Shown here: positions 46,549-55,438 of the stretch, one piece after another | How positions within the stretch are numbered: the first letter of the stretch is position 1 | Layout: the number at the start of each line of letters is the position of its first letter | Origin: Staphylococcus lugdunensis | GTDB lineage: Bacteria > Bacillota > Bacilli > Staphylococcales > Staphylococcaceae | Reading direction: 5' to 3' | Assembly (NCBI RefSeq): GCF_002901705.1 | Contig: NZ_PPPV01000016.1 | Coordinates: 682,062 to 746,061, forward strand | Length of the DNA stretch: 64,000 nucleotides | Notes under the pieces: generated by a model | Told to the model about the DNA's origin: nothing | Databases searched by the model: none | Seen by the model: the letters and a program-made list of their open reading frames with translations, nothing else | Program-made: the position numbers and the translations under genes

Positions 46549-47145
46549 ATGGACAAACGACAAAAACGGACGAATAACTATTTAAAAAAAGGCTTAACAC
46601 AATTATTAAGCACTCAAAACTATTCAGACATTACCATACAACAACTTGCTGAAGCATCACATATCAACCGCAGTACATTTTACTTACATTATCAAAGTAA
46701 AGATGACTTTATTGTTTCAATCATTGATGAAACAATTACAGAGTTATTAGATTATGTAAAACGAGATTCATCCTCAGAAGATGCCATTTTCAGTTCAGAA
46801 TTTAAAGTATCATTTTATAAGTTATTAGAATACATTGAAATGAATTATGAGTTTATTCGTGTTCTGTTTATCAATATGAATAATACAAGATTCCGTTCAC
46901 TATTAGTTGAAAAGGTACGAGAAAATATTTTCCTACCTTTATTAGAGAAAAATCATGTTTCATTAACGTTTAAAAATGAAATTGCATTAAACTTTATTAT
47001 TCATGGGCATTTAGGCGTTATTGAACGTTGGATTAATGACAATGTTCAATATAGCTCACATTATATCGCTCAAGTCATGCTTGAAATAGCTAACACTAAT
47101 CCTTTTGAGCTATTAGGCATCGAGTCAGAACTAGAAGAGCGCTAA
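46549..47145 (+). CDS. farR: TetR-family regulator, FarR homologue
   Basis: A 198-residue TetR regulator. The helix-turn-helix is SDITIQQLAEASHINRSTFYLHYQSKDDFIVSIID (about residues 24-58); the C-terminal half is the TetR_C_33-like effector domain ending in a helix with NPFELLGIE. Divergent from farE with palindromic sites between. In S. aureus FarR represses farE and is released by unsaturated fatty acids. AAGGAGG is before the ATG. Confidence 0.85.
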   Translation: MDKRQKRTNNYLKKGLTQLLSTQNYSDITIQQLAEASHINRSTFYLHYQSKDDFIVSIIDETITELLDYVKRDSSSEDAIFSSEFKVSFYKLLEYIEMNYEFIRVLFINMNNTRFRSLLVEKVRENIFLPLLEKNHVSLTFKNEIALNFIIHGHLGVIERWINDNVQYSSHYIAQVMLEIANTNPFELLGIESELEER

Positions 47146-47183
47146 AGAAACAGAGAATAGAACATCCTTTTTAGAAAAACCAA

Positions 47184-47336
47184 GGAGCGGAACAGCATTC
47201 ATGATGAATTCGTAGTCCCGCTCCTGCCAAGTTGACTAGGAGTGAAAAAGCTTGGTATCCAGCGTATTTGCACTCCAGTCAACTACTGCCAATATAGCAT
47301 TCAGCGCCTAAAACATAATGTTGTCCCAGACTCTGG
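47184..47336 (-). repeat. Structured intergenic repeat, copy 6 (reverse)
   Basis: Reverse copy between convergent farR and the D,D-peptidase gene. The stem has GGAGTGAAA on one arm and TTTGCACTCC on the other, where other copies have GGATTG and CAATCC: a compensatory pair of changes that keeps pairing. A STAR core follows 100 bases later. Confidence 0.85.
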
Positions 47337-47375
47337 TTTCTTTATTGATAATACTTTGTATGATTGGCTTCTTAG

Positions 47376-47465
47376 GGAGAGAACTTCAGCCACCCAACTT
47401 GCGTTGCCTGGTGAATTTCTTCTCGAAATTCTCTTTGTTGGGGCCCCACCCCAACTTGCGTTGTT
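47376..47465. repeat. STAR-like repeat
   Basis: TTTGTTGGGGCCCC at 47434-47447 matches the published STAR consensus exactly, followed by CACCCCAACTTGCG; a degenerate CCACCCAACTTGCG unit precedes it. Two overlapping open frames here are repeat DNA, not genes. Confidence 0.75.
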
Positions 47466-47478
47466 TGTTTATTTTACT

Positions 47479-48714
47479 TTATATTCTTTTTCTATTTTTG
47501 ATTATAGTAATTGTAAAGATAAACGCTATAATTAGTCCACCACTTATACATAGACTGATGACTATGGGCCGTTTCATCCCGGATACTTTGACCACTTCTA
47601 CTTTTGGCGGGTGTGTTCCCGGTAAAAATGAACGTTGATACGTTAAATGCACATATTTACCGTGATTGATTTTGAACTGATAACCTTTGTGATCTTTAGG
47701 TACAACATCATATAAATCTTTCTTCACATAATACATTTTCCCTTGAATACGATGCTGACCTTTACTAAGCACTTTGCGATAATCATAATTTTTGAAAGCA
47801 CGTCGAACCATGATATTAGAAAGTTGTTGACGCACATGTTTTGCTCGTTCATCAGCAAATGGCTGTACTTGAAATAGCACTGAATGAATTCTTAAGTTAT
47901 TTTGTTTAGCTGTTAACGCTAAGTTATAGCCGTGATTGCTGGTACCTGTTTTTAAACCATCAGCACCCGCTAAACCATCAGCTTGTGCGGGTAATGATAA
48001 ATTAGTGTTTTTAAGCATATGACCATGTTGTTTATCGGACGTCAGTCTTGTAATCTTCAACACTTTAGGATGTTGCTTTACTAATTGTTGTGTTAATACA
48101 GCCATATCTTTCGCAGTCGTTTTAGAGAAATGTTGTTGCTTGTATTGTGACGGTGCAAAGGGCTTTATTAATCTATTATCTGCACCACTAGGATTATTAA
48201 AATGCGTATGTCTCATGTGCAATGCTTGCGCCTTACGATTCATACGATGTGTGAAATCAGATGAGTTGCCATCAATATGTTCTGCCAACACCAACATTGC
48301 TGCATTACTTGACGCTAATGCACCTTGTTTTAATAATTGCTTAATCGTATATGTTTTACCTTTAATCAATGGAAAGGTTGTTAATCCCGGTATGCGTGAC
48401 ATTTTGGCATATCGTCCTGAAACTTTTACTTCATCAGTTAATTTAATTTTACCTTTATCTATGTCGTCTAATACTAAATAAATAGTCATTAGCTTGGTAA
48501 TTGATGCTGGATCTACGTTGTCATGCTGATGATAGTCGTAAAGAATTTGTCCTTGTTGCGTAGTTACAATCATACTTTTAGGATTGTAGTGCTGAGCGAT
48601 ATGTTGCTTTTCCGCTTCAGCGATTTGTGTGGGCGTTTTTGCTGCATAGGTAGTTAATGGACTAAACATCATACATAAGCATAATAGAAGTACAAAGCCT
48701 TTTATTTGTCTCAC
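47479..48714 (-). CDS. Low-molecular-mass PBP (D,D-carboxypeptidase/transpeptidase), PBP4-like
   Basis: A 411-residue secreted, C-terminally anchored penicillin-binding protein resembling S. aureus PBP4. Signal peptide 1-24, catalytic SITK (Ser71), SSN (near 135), KTG at 255-257, then a small beta domain with LSKGQHRIQGKMYYVKKDLYDVVP and a C-terminal membrane helix (about 385-405). It trims or cross-links peptidoglycan stems. S. aureus PBP4 lies by abcA; this gene does not, so it may be a second paralogue. GTG start with AAGGTGG upstream. Confidence 0.85.
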   Translation of the reverse strand: MRQIKGFVLLLCLCMMFSPLTTYAAKTPTQIAEAEKQHIAQHYNPKSMIVTTQQGQILYDYHQHDNVDPASITKLMTIYLVLDDIDKGKIKLTDEVKVSGRYAKMSRIPGLTTFPLIKGKTYTIKQLLKQGALASSNAAMLVLAEHIDGNSSDFTHRMNRKAQALHMRHTHFNNPSGADNRLIKPFAPSQYKQQHFSKTTAKDMAVLTQQLVKQHPKVLKITRLTSDKQHGHMLKNTNLSLPAQADGLAGADGLKTGTSNHGYNLALTAKQNNLRIHSVLFQVQPFADERAKHVRQQLSNIMVRRAFKNYDYRKVLSKGQHRIQGKMYYVKKDLYDVVPKDHKGYQFKINHGKYVHLTYQRSFLPGTHPPKVEVVKVSGMKRPIVISLCISGGLIIAFIFTITIIKNRKRI

Positions 48715-48862
48715 CGTTTAAATCCACCTTTTTTATCTCTTTTCTTTAAAATATCATGTTATATGCTGTGACACCATTTAAAAAGGATACAACTACCCTT
48801 GTTTTTCTAATTACTTTATCTATCTAACCACTCACGCAAGCCATAATCGTATCTATTAATGA

Positions 48863-48901
48863 AAAAACTGACGAATGCCCTTAAAGACTTCGTCAGTTTT
48901 T
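48863..48901. terminator. Terminator between PBP and LtrA genes
   Basis: AAAAACTGACGAA ... TTCGTCAGTTTTT, a 13-bp perfect stem with an A/T tail on both sides; terminates the LtrA transcript. Confidence 0.85.
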
Positions 48902-48912
48902 GAGTATGCGTA

Positions 48913-50028
48913 CTATTCGGCTACTTTTAAATAATATATCGCTAAAATTAAACACGTCGCAATTGCTGTAACAATTACAAAGACATGTCCTACATTAATA
49001 AACACGATACTCATCATATATGCCACAATAATAATTATAATTTGATAGACAATTGGTTTTACTATTTTTAAATGTGCGTGAAAATATGATGAATTAAACC
49101 ATAGTCCTGCTAAAAATAGCACTATACTTACATATAATAAGTTGATTTCAAAGAAACGATACAGCTCGTTACTATTACTATATACAAGTGCTGTATTTAA
49201 CATACCTAATGCAATATTAATCACCAAATGTGTATACACAAGTAAAAATCCTATCGACTTATGCTGGTGATTGATATAGTTTTCAGTGACTAGCCAATAA
49301 ATCCCAAATAGACTAACCAAAATTAGAAATTGAAATATATAAATAATGTCAAAATGTTTAATACTAAAGGTAGATGCTAAACCGACAAGCACTTCTCCAA
49401 AAATAATTATCGTTAGTAATGAAAAACGTTCAACTAAGTGCATCATATTGACTGGTGATTGATATAAATATTTTCTAAATGGAATTAAGCCTATGCCAGC
49501 TACAAAGACACCTAAAAAGGCACTATAATAATGAATATGTGTCGGTAAAATAAGTGATAAGCACGACAATGCTGCTACCGTAAATGCGACGATAGCAAAA
49601 GCTTTACACGTTTGGTAGTCATTAGGATAACGCGTATATCTTAGCTGCACTAAATATTGTAATCCAATGCTCATATACATGATTGTGACACATAAAAAGA
49701 ATGGGAAAAATGTCTTTTCAAAACTTGGATATAAACTATTCGATAGAAAAATCAGCACAAACAAATTAAACATCATGAAGCACACATCGGTCTTAGACGT
49801 CTTACCAAAACGGTTCGTAAAGAATGTTTGGTGTGACCATAATATCCATAAGATTAAACTCATAATAATATATTTAAAAAACAAATCGGCAGAAATGGTA
49901 CCGCCATGTGTGTGTAAAATAACATGCGCAATTTTTTGAATCGCATAGACAAAAATCAAGTCAAAAAACAATTCATGAAAGCCTGCGCGTTTCTCTTCTA
50001 AATGTCGTTGTATTGGTTGTCTTTCCAT
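48913..50028 (-). CDS. Low-temperature-requirement A (LtrA)-like membrane protein
   Basis: A 371-residue protein with about 11-12 helices. The N-terminus HLEEKRAGFHELFFDLIFVYAI is the LtrA hallmark (ELFFDLxFV). Family named from Listeria; needed there for growth in the cold, mechanism unknown. FGEVLVGLASTFS and WLVTENYINHQ are other conserved-looking parts. Single gene with AGGAGTTAATAT upstream of the ATG. Confidence 0.82.
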   Translation of the reverse strand: MERQPIQRHLEEKRAGFHELFFDLIFVYAIQKIAHVILHTHGGTISADLFFKYIIMSLILWILWSHQTFFTNRFGKTSKTDVCFMMFNLFVLIFLSNSLYPSFEKTFFPFFLCVTIMYMSIGLQYLVQLRYTRYPNDYQTCKAFAIVAFTVAALSCLSLILPTHIHYYSAFLGVFVAGIGLIPFRKYLYQSPVNMMHLVERFSLLTIIIFGEVLVGLASTFSIKHFDIIYIFQFLILVSLFGIYWLVTENYINHQHKSIGFLLVYTHLVINIALGMLNTALVYSNSNELYRFFEINLLYVSIVLFLAGLWFNSSYFHAHLKIVKPIVYQIIIIIVAYMMSIVFINVGHVFVIVTAIATCLILAIYYLKVAE

Positions 50029-50149
50029 ATATTAACTCCTTTATTTACTATTCTCATTATAATAGCACAAGTTAAATATCCATGTCTGACAAGCTCAATA
50101 AGAAACGATACTAAATTTACAGTGCTGTGATATTAACTATTTACTCATG

Positions 50150-50842
50150 TTAAAACACTTCCTTCAAACCACGTTTGAAAAACTTTTTAAAGTATCGCTG
50201 CCGATGAATACCACGCTTAGCTGTTTGAAATTTAAATGTCGACGTCTCGTTTGCTAAATCATTCGCTAATATTGCTTTTCCCAACAAACTGTTACCAACC
50301 ATGTCTTTAACAATCTGTGTATGCTTAATGCCTTCTTTCATCCCTACATACCAGTAGACATGTACTGACGCATTAATCGCCTGCTGTTGCTTCATAAAAT
50401 CTATGAATTCCGGATACCATACTGAAGGGGAAATCAAAATGTATTTCCCAAATTGTTGCGGCATGGTATACAATGCATAAAGTGACACAAGTCCACCATA
50501 AGATGCACCAGCAATGCCAATATCCTGATTATTTAATGATACACGATACTGTTCTCTCACATAAGGTAACAATTGTGTCGTTAACCAAGTGAGATACCTA
50601 GACGCTTGGCCTTGATTAAGTCTTGTGCCAACTTTTGCCGGCCACGGTGTAAAGTCTTTTGCACGTTCTTTAGAAAGAATGCCGATAAAAATCATATCTT
50701 TATTACACCGTTTAAATAACATATCGCCATCATGAACAATGAGTGCAGCATATCTTTTAACCTTCTGCTTACCATAATCCTTTGGTAATTGAATAGTAAT
50801 TTCAAAGCCATCCATTTGAAAGACCTGTCGACGTTTATTCAT
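50150..50842 (-). CDS. Esterase-like alpha/beta hydrolase (Fes/IroE type), Fur-boxed
   Basis: A 230-residue hydrolase of the esterase-D/enterochelin-esterase-like group. The nucleophile Ser lies in the GxSxG motif GIAGASYGGLVSLYAL (near residue 118), preceded by YAALIVHDGDMLFKR; ISPSVWYP is typical after the fourth strand. A likely catalytic His is in AKRGIHRQRYF near the C-terminus. Its promoter shares a Fur box with the siderophore-binding lipoprotein gene, so it may hydrolyse a siderophore ester inside the cell. No signal peptide. AAAGGGGAG precedes the ATG. Confidence 0.75.
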   Translation of the reverse strand: MNKRRQVFQMDGFEITIQLPKDYGKQKVKRYAALIVHDGDMLFKRCNKDMIFIGILSKERAKDFTPWPAKVGTRLNQGQASRYLTWLTTQLLPYVREQYRVSLNNQDIGIAGASYGGLVSLYALYTMPQQFGKYILISPSVWYPEFIDFMKQQQAINASVHVYWYVGMKEGIKHTQIVKDMVGNSLLGKAILANDLANETSTFKFQTAKRGIHRQRYFKKFFKRGLKEVF

Positions 50843-50912
50843 GATAACTCCCCTTTAAAATTCTAATAATTAAATTTATTTAAAAGTTAAATATATTTAA
50901 AATTATGCTATA

Positions 50913-50931
50913 ATTGATAACGATTATCAAT
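50913..50931. promoter_or_regulatory. Fur box, shared by divergent iron genes
   Basis: ATTGATAACGATTATCAAT, a 19-bp palindrome with one central mismatch region, against GATAATGATTATCATTATC-type Fur sites. It lies between the two starts (30 bp before the + gene), so both are predicted iron-repressed. Confidence 0.8.
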
Positions 50932-50960
50932 ACACATTTTTTAAAATAAAGGGTGATGAA

Positions 50961-51881
50961 ATGAAAAGATTTATCATATTAACGTTATGTACCATATTAT
51001 TTTTAGCTGCTTGTAACTCAAATGATAATCATGAGCGCGCTAAAGATCATAGCAATACGAAAGCCATGCGAACAGTAACGATGGATGACGGCAATAAAGT
51101 TAAAATACCTAAAAATCCTAAGCGCATCGCTGTATTACATCCCACATATGTAGGTGCTTTAGTAAAATTTGGCCATAAACCGATTGCCTTACCAAAATTT
51201 GTTGCTAAAAATAAAGTGTTAAACAAGGCCACAAAAGGCATTAAACGTATAGATAATACTAGTGTAGAGCAAGTTGCCAAAGTAAAACCCGATTTAATTA
51301 TTACGTCAAAAGGCGATAAAAATTATGGGAAATTGAAAAAAATTGCCCCAACCTATGTGTTCGATGCGAATCAATCATCTTATAAAGACACTACTAAAAA
51401 ATTAGCACAACTTGTTAACGAGCAACATAAAGCAAACCAATGGCTAAAACATTGGGAAAAACAATTAGCAAAAGATAAGAAAGCATTGGCATCTATGATT
51501 AAGGGGAAAACTGCTTCCGTCTTACAACAAACACCTAAAGGCATTATGGCTTGCAGCAATCACATGGGTCGTGGAACAGAGATTATATATGAGGGCTATG
51601 GCTTGAAACAGCCTAAAGCATTAAAACAAGCAACTCAGAAAAAAGTAGCAACACCAATCAATGAAGAACAATTCCCAGAATATATTGGTGATATTGCTGT
51701 TATTGCTCAACAAGGTAACAAGTCACCACAGTTTGAACAAACACAATTTTGGAAGAGTCTCAATGCTGTCAAAAAACATCGTGTCATTAAATTTGATGTC
51801 AGTGAAACACAATATAATGATCCTATTTCTTTAGAACGTCAACGAGATATTTTCTATAAAGCATTAAAAGCAATGAAATAG
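50961..51881 (+). CDS. Iron-siderophore binding lipoprotein, FhuD2-like
   Basis: A 306-residue binding lipoprotein: signal with lipobox LAAC (Cys18), then TVTMDDGNKVKIPKNPKRIAVLHPTYVGAL, which aligns with FhuD2 of S. aureus, a helical backbone, and NDPISL near the end. FhuD2 pocket residues in NWGRGG and TYWYNDP become HMGRGT and ETQYNDP here, so the tryptophans are lost while the arginine stays; ligand specificity may differ from hydroxamates. No permease or ATPase is adjacent, as for FhuD2, so it probably uses a shared translocator. Confidence 0.82.
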   Translation: MKRFIILTLCTILFLAACNSNDNHERAKDHSNTKAMRTVTMDDGNKVKIPKNPKRIAVLHPTYVGALVKFGHKPIALPKFVAKNKVLNKATKGIKRIDNTSVEQVAKVKPDLIITSKGDKNYGKLKKIAPTYVFDANQSSYKDTTKKLAQLVNEQHKANQWLKHWEKQLAKDKKALASMIKGKTASVLQQTPKGIMACSNHMGRGTEIIYEGYGLKQPKALKQATQKKVATPINEEQFPEYIGDIAVIAQQGNKSPQFEQTQFWKSLNAVKKHRVIKFDVSETQYNDPISLERQRDIFYKALKAMK

Positions 51882-52245
51882 CACAACACTTTGGAACATC
51901 AATGTGACGGACTAAAGTTATAGCCCCAAAATCCTTTCTTCGGTATAGTTTCACCATAACATTTGAATATATTAAAACTAAAGGTTCTATTGGTAGCATA
52001 TGTTGATTTTATACATAAATCACCTTGTTCATTTAGTTTAATGAGGTTCATTAAATGTTACGAAAATCTCTTATTTTTTTATAAGCATTTTAGTATAACT
52101 TCATATACGACTACACAGTATTGATTACAAAAGAAGCACAAAGACGATTTTTAATTTCAAATCATCTTTGTGCTATTATTTTGGAATTTAAATCCAATCC
52201 TGTTTTTCTATAAATGATGTTCAAACCGCTTTTATTTCAAGCTGT
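51882..52245. other. Intergenic region with hairpin repeat
   Basis: Between the convergent siderophore protein and ptsG. The only structure seen is the hairpin repeat at 52133-52174; the rest (51900-52120) is AT-rich without convincing genes. Confidence 0.5.
52133..52174. repeat. Terminator-like repeat, copy 2 of 2
   Basis: AGCACAAAGACGATTTT ... AAATCATCTTTGTGCT, near-identical to 42545-42584. Likely terminator for ptsG read leftwards. Confidence 0.75.
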
Positions 52246-54285
52246 TTATTTAATGTTAAAAAGGTGGTCACCGAAATGGATACTGTTACCAGCTTTTACA
52301 GCTATATCTGTAATGTCACCTTTCGTCACAATAATTGGTGTAATTAAACTTTTCGCATTTTCACCAAGATAGTCTAAATCAAAGGTTACTAATTGTTGAC
52401 CTTGTTCAATTGTTTGCCCCTCTTCGACATGCATTGTGAAACCTTGTCCTTCTAATTGAACTGTATCTAAACCAATGTGAATTAATAACTCTAATCCTTG
52501 ATCAGATACTAAACCGATGGCATGCTTCGTTGGGAAAATCATTTGAACCTTACCATTGAACGGCGCTCGAACTTCACCACTAACTGGATTAATCGCTATG
52601 CCGTCTCCCATCATTTTCTCACTAAAGACCTGATCCGGAACATCAGCTAAATCGACTACTTTTCCTTCTAATGGCGCAACGACACTTTCACTATGTGTCT
52701 CCGCTTGTGCTTCTGTTTCTGTTACAACTATCGCTTCGTCAGAGTCATCTTCAGCTGACATAGGATGTTCGACAACTTCACCATTCATGATTTGTTGCAT
52801 TTCATGTTTGATTTGATCTGATTTAGGACCAAAAATAGCTTGCATATTATTACCAACTTCTAACACACCTGAAGCCCCTAAATCTTTTAATCCTGCAACA
52901 TCCACTTTCGCTTTGTCATTCACTTCAACACGTAATCGGGTAATACATGCATCTAAATGTTTAATATTCGTCTTACCACCCATTGCTTCTAATACTGCAT
53001 ATGGCAACTCGCTTGCTGCTGTTTGTTTAGCTGAAGCCATTTTGTCTTCGCGACCTGGTGTCTTAAAGTTTAACTTCTTAATGAGGAATCTAAATATAAC
53101 ATAATAGATAACTGCATAGACTAAACCAACTGGTATGACTAGCCACCAAGCTGTTTTATTAGGTAATACCCCTAAAAGTACGTAATCAATAAAGCCACCT
53201 GAGAATGTATAACCTAAGTGCAAATGAAGTAAATATAGAATTAAGAATGATAGTCCATCTAACAGTGCATGGATAACAAAGAGCAACGGTGCCACAAATA
53301 AGAATGAGAATTCTAGTGGTTCTGTGATACCTGTTAAAAATGATGTTAAAGCTGCTGAACCCATCAAACCTGCAACAACCTTTTTATTTTCAGGTTTTGC
53401 TGTATGATAAATCGCTAGCGCCGCTGCCGGCAAACCAAACATCATTACTGGGAATTCACCTTGCATAAATTTACCAGCAGTCAGATGTGCACCTTCACGA
53501 ATTTGATCAATAAAGATTAGTTGATCTCCTCGTACTATATGCCCTGCCGCATTTTTCCAAGAACCAAATTCAAACCAAAATGGCGCATGGAAAATGTGAT
53601 GTAGGCCAAATGGTATTAACAATCGCTTAATAAAGCCAAATAAGAATACGGCCAAACCTGTATTAGAGTCCAATAATCCTTCACTAAATGCATTCAATCC
53701 AGATTGAATCATTGGCCATACATATGCCATTGGAAACGCTAAAACAAATGACGTCGTTGCCATCATAATTGGCACGAAACGTTTACCCGCAAAGAAACCT
53801 AAGTACGATGGTAACGAAATATTGTAAAATTTGTTATAACACCACGCGGCTAAGCCACCTATAATAATCCCACCAAAGACACCTGTTTGCAACGTAGGAA
53901 TACCTAATACACTGGCATAACCACTGGCAGCATCTTTTACTTCATTTGGGGTAACATTTAAGATAGCACCCATCGTTTTATTCATGACGATGTAACCAAC
54001 AAATGCCGCAATCGCAGCTACACCATCACCACCGGCTAAACCGATAGCTACACCTAAAGCAAAAATCATTGGCAAGTTATCAAAGATAATCCCACCTGCC
54101 CCTGTCATCATTAGGGCAATATTTTGAATCACACCATTTTTAATAAATGGTAGATAATGCTGTAATGATTCACCCTGCATCGCAGTACCAAGTGCGAGTA
54201 ACAACCCAGCAGCTGGTAAAATAGCAACTGGTAACATTAATGCTTTACCTATACGTTGCAATTGACCGAATAATTTCTTTCTCAC
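52246..54285 (-). CDS. ptsG: PTS glucose-specific EIICBA component
   Basis: A 679-residue phosphotransferase permease: EIIC membrane domain (residues 1-420) with [25 protein letters not shown] and [16 protein letters not shown] (about 430-510) with the phosphorylated cysteine in [13 protein letters not shown] (about 535-679) with its histidine in [12 protein letters not shown]. Nearly matches S. aureus PtsG (681). The start is GTG at 54283-54285 with GGAGGT upstream. A cre-like site lies 210 bases upstream. No RAT antiterminator hairpin could be confirmed in the leader. Confidence 0.95.
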   Translation of the reverse strand: MRKKLFGQLQRIGKALMLPVAILPAAGLLLALGTAMQGESLQHYLPFIKNGVIQNIALMMTGAGGIIFDNLPMIFALGVAIGLAGGDGVAAIAAFVGYIVMNKTMGAILNVTPNEVKDAASGYASVLGIPTLQTGVFGGIIIGGLAAWCYNKFYNISLPSYLGFFAGKRFVPIMMATTSFVLAFPMAYVWPMIQSGLNAFSEGLLDSNTGLAVFLFGFIKRLLIPFGLHHIFHAPFWFEFGSWKNAAGHIVRGDQLIFIDQIREGAHLTAGKFMQGEFPVMMFGLPAAALAIYHTAKPENKKVVAGLMGSAALTSFLTGITEPLEFSFLFVAPLLFVIHALLDGLSFLILYLLHLHLGYTFSGGFIDYVLLGVLPNKTAWWLVIPVGLVYAVIYYVIFRFLIKKLNFKTPGREDKMASAKQTAASELPYAVLEAMGGKTNIKHLDACITRLRVEVNDKAKVDVAGLKDLGASGVLEVGNNMQAIFGPKSDQIKHEMQQIMNGEVVEHPMSAEDDSDEAIVVTETEAQAETHSESVVAPLEGKVVDLADVPDQVFSEKMMGDGIAINPVSGEVRAPFNGKVQMIFPTKHAIGLVSDQGLELLIHIGLDTVQLEGQGFTMHVEEGQTIEQGQQLVTFDLDYLGENAKSLITPIIVTKGDITDIAVKAGNSIHFGDHLFNIK

Positions 54286-54696
54286 CTTTCTAACCTCCAA
54301 GCAAGAACCCAATTAAAATAGTATTCATTATCGATTAACAACAATCTATTCAGACTGAACATGATGTATGGCCTAGCTAGATATATAAAGCACTAATGGT
54401 CCTAAAACATAAACATCACACTATCATCTGCACTAATTTGACTACTTTTGATTGAATTCGAATGAATTGTTCCCAGATATTTTAGCACGTTAAAGTAAGC
54501 GTTAACAATATAAATTTTAAATTTAATTTAAATGTTGTTGGTTTGACATAATTCAATGTAGTCATTGTTTCAAATAAATCAGTAATATTTCATTTTTAAT
54601 GCTTGTTTCTATTGATATTTTGTTTATATATTAAATTTGCATAAAACAAATGTTATGCCATAATAGCTTTAAATTAATATAGTTTGGAGGGATTGT
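54286..54696. promoter_or_regulatory. Divergent control region of ptsG with cre-like site
   Basis: AAGTAAGCGTTAACA at 54493-54507 differs from the CcpA cre consensus WTGNAARCGNWWWCA by one base, so carbon catabolite control is likely. Up to 400 bases of AT-rich DNA surround it; no gene was found. Confidence 0.5.
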
Positions 54697-54699
54697 TTG

Positions 54700-55299
54700 A
54701 TGAGTGAGTTTATTGCAGCCATTATCGGTGGTTTGTTCACGTTAGCTGGGACATTCATAGCATTAATATTCCAATTTAGAAAAGATGAGCGAGATAAAAG
54801 AGAAGATTATCATAATGATTTAGTCAGTTCATTAGATGTTATTGCATATAAAGCCGCAAAAGTACGCAATAATTATTTAGATTTCAATTATTCCAATTTC
54901 AACAAAGACAATACAACAGAGATTTACCAAGAGATTCACACAGATTTCAAAGGTTTAGACAAACAATTACAAAGTTTAATCTTATTGATGAGTCATCACA
55001 GTGACAATTCTAATAAAGTGCTAAGACGTTTATTAACCAGCTATGAACCAGTTGAAAATCAGTTTAATAACTTTAAAATTTCTTACAAAATCTATACTCA
55101 AAAATATGAGAGTCCTGATTTTAATAAAAACAATATTACTTTTTCAAAACGTAAGCTAGACATTAGTATTGAAGATTTCATCGCACATATTAAAAATTTT
55201 GCAAGCGAGAAATATCAACATGATTTATACGAACCTACTTTAAATAACTTAGTCGACCCAAATGATGCGATTAATAACGATAAATACTATCAGAAATAA
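54700..55299 (+). CDS. Orphan membrane-anchored protein (199 aa)
   Basis: Not recognised. Residues 3-23 form one membrane helix (FIAAIIGGLFTLAGTFIALIF), followed by a charged linker FRKDERDKRED and an all-helical, probably cytoplasmic domain with coiled-coil character. The ATG at 54700 is preferred over a TTG one codon upstream; GGAGGGATT is before it. Codon use and AT content match its neighbours. No partner gene is evident. Confidence 0.6.
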   Translation: MSEFIAAIIGGLFTLAGTFIALIFQFRKDERDKREDYHNDLVSSLDVIAYKAAKVRNNYLDFNYSNFNKDNTTEIYQEIHTDFKGLDKQLQSLILLMSHHSDNSNKVLRRLLTSYEPVENQFNNFKISYKIYTQKYESPDFNKNNITFSKRKLDISIEDFIAHIKNFASEKYQHDLYEPTLNNLVDPNDAINNDKYYQK

Positions 55300-55312
55300 T
55301 ATCACTATAAAG

Positions 55313-55355
55313 AGAGCGGGACTACGAATTCATAATGAATTTTGTCCCGTTCCGT
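55313..55355 (+). repeat. Structured intergenic repeat, copy 7 (partial)
   Basis: Only the GC hairpin part: GAGCGGGACTACGAATTC ... GAATTTTGTCCCGTTC. The larger left inverted repeat is missing. It lies between convergent genes. Confidence 0.7.
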
Positions 55356-55438
55356 TCTTCTACTTATTAAGAACCTGCTACAATCACTTATGTCATATTT
55401 TATAAATGGTGTATGTGTATGAAAGCATTGTTATGTTG

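Noticed and set aside
47242..47638. Two rightward open frames of about 100 codons
   Set aside because: They run through repeat copy 6, the STAR core and the end of the PBP-like gene; translation is repeat-derived.
54286..54480. RAT/GlcT antiterminator ahead of ptsG
   Set aside because: Such control is known for ptsG in S. carnosus, but I could not find a matching RAT sequence overlapping a clear terminator hairpin in this leader.
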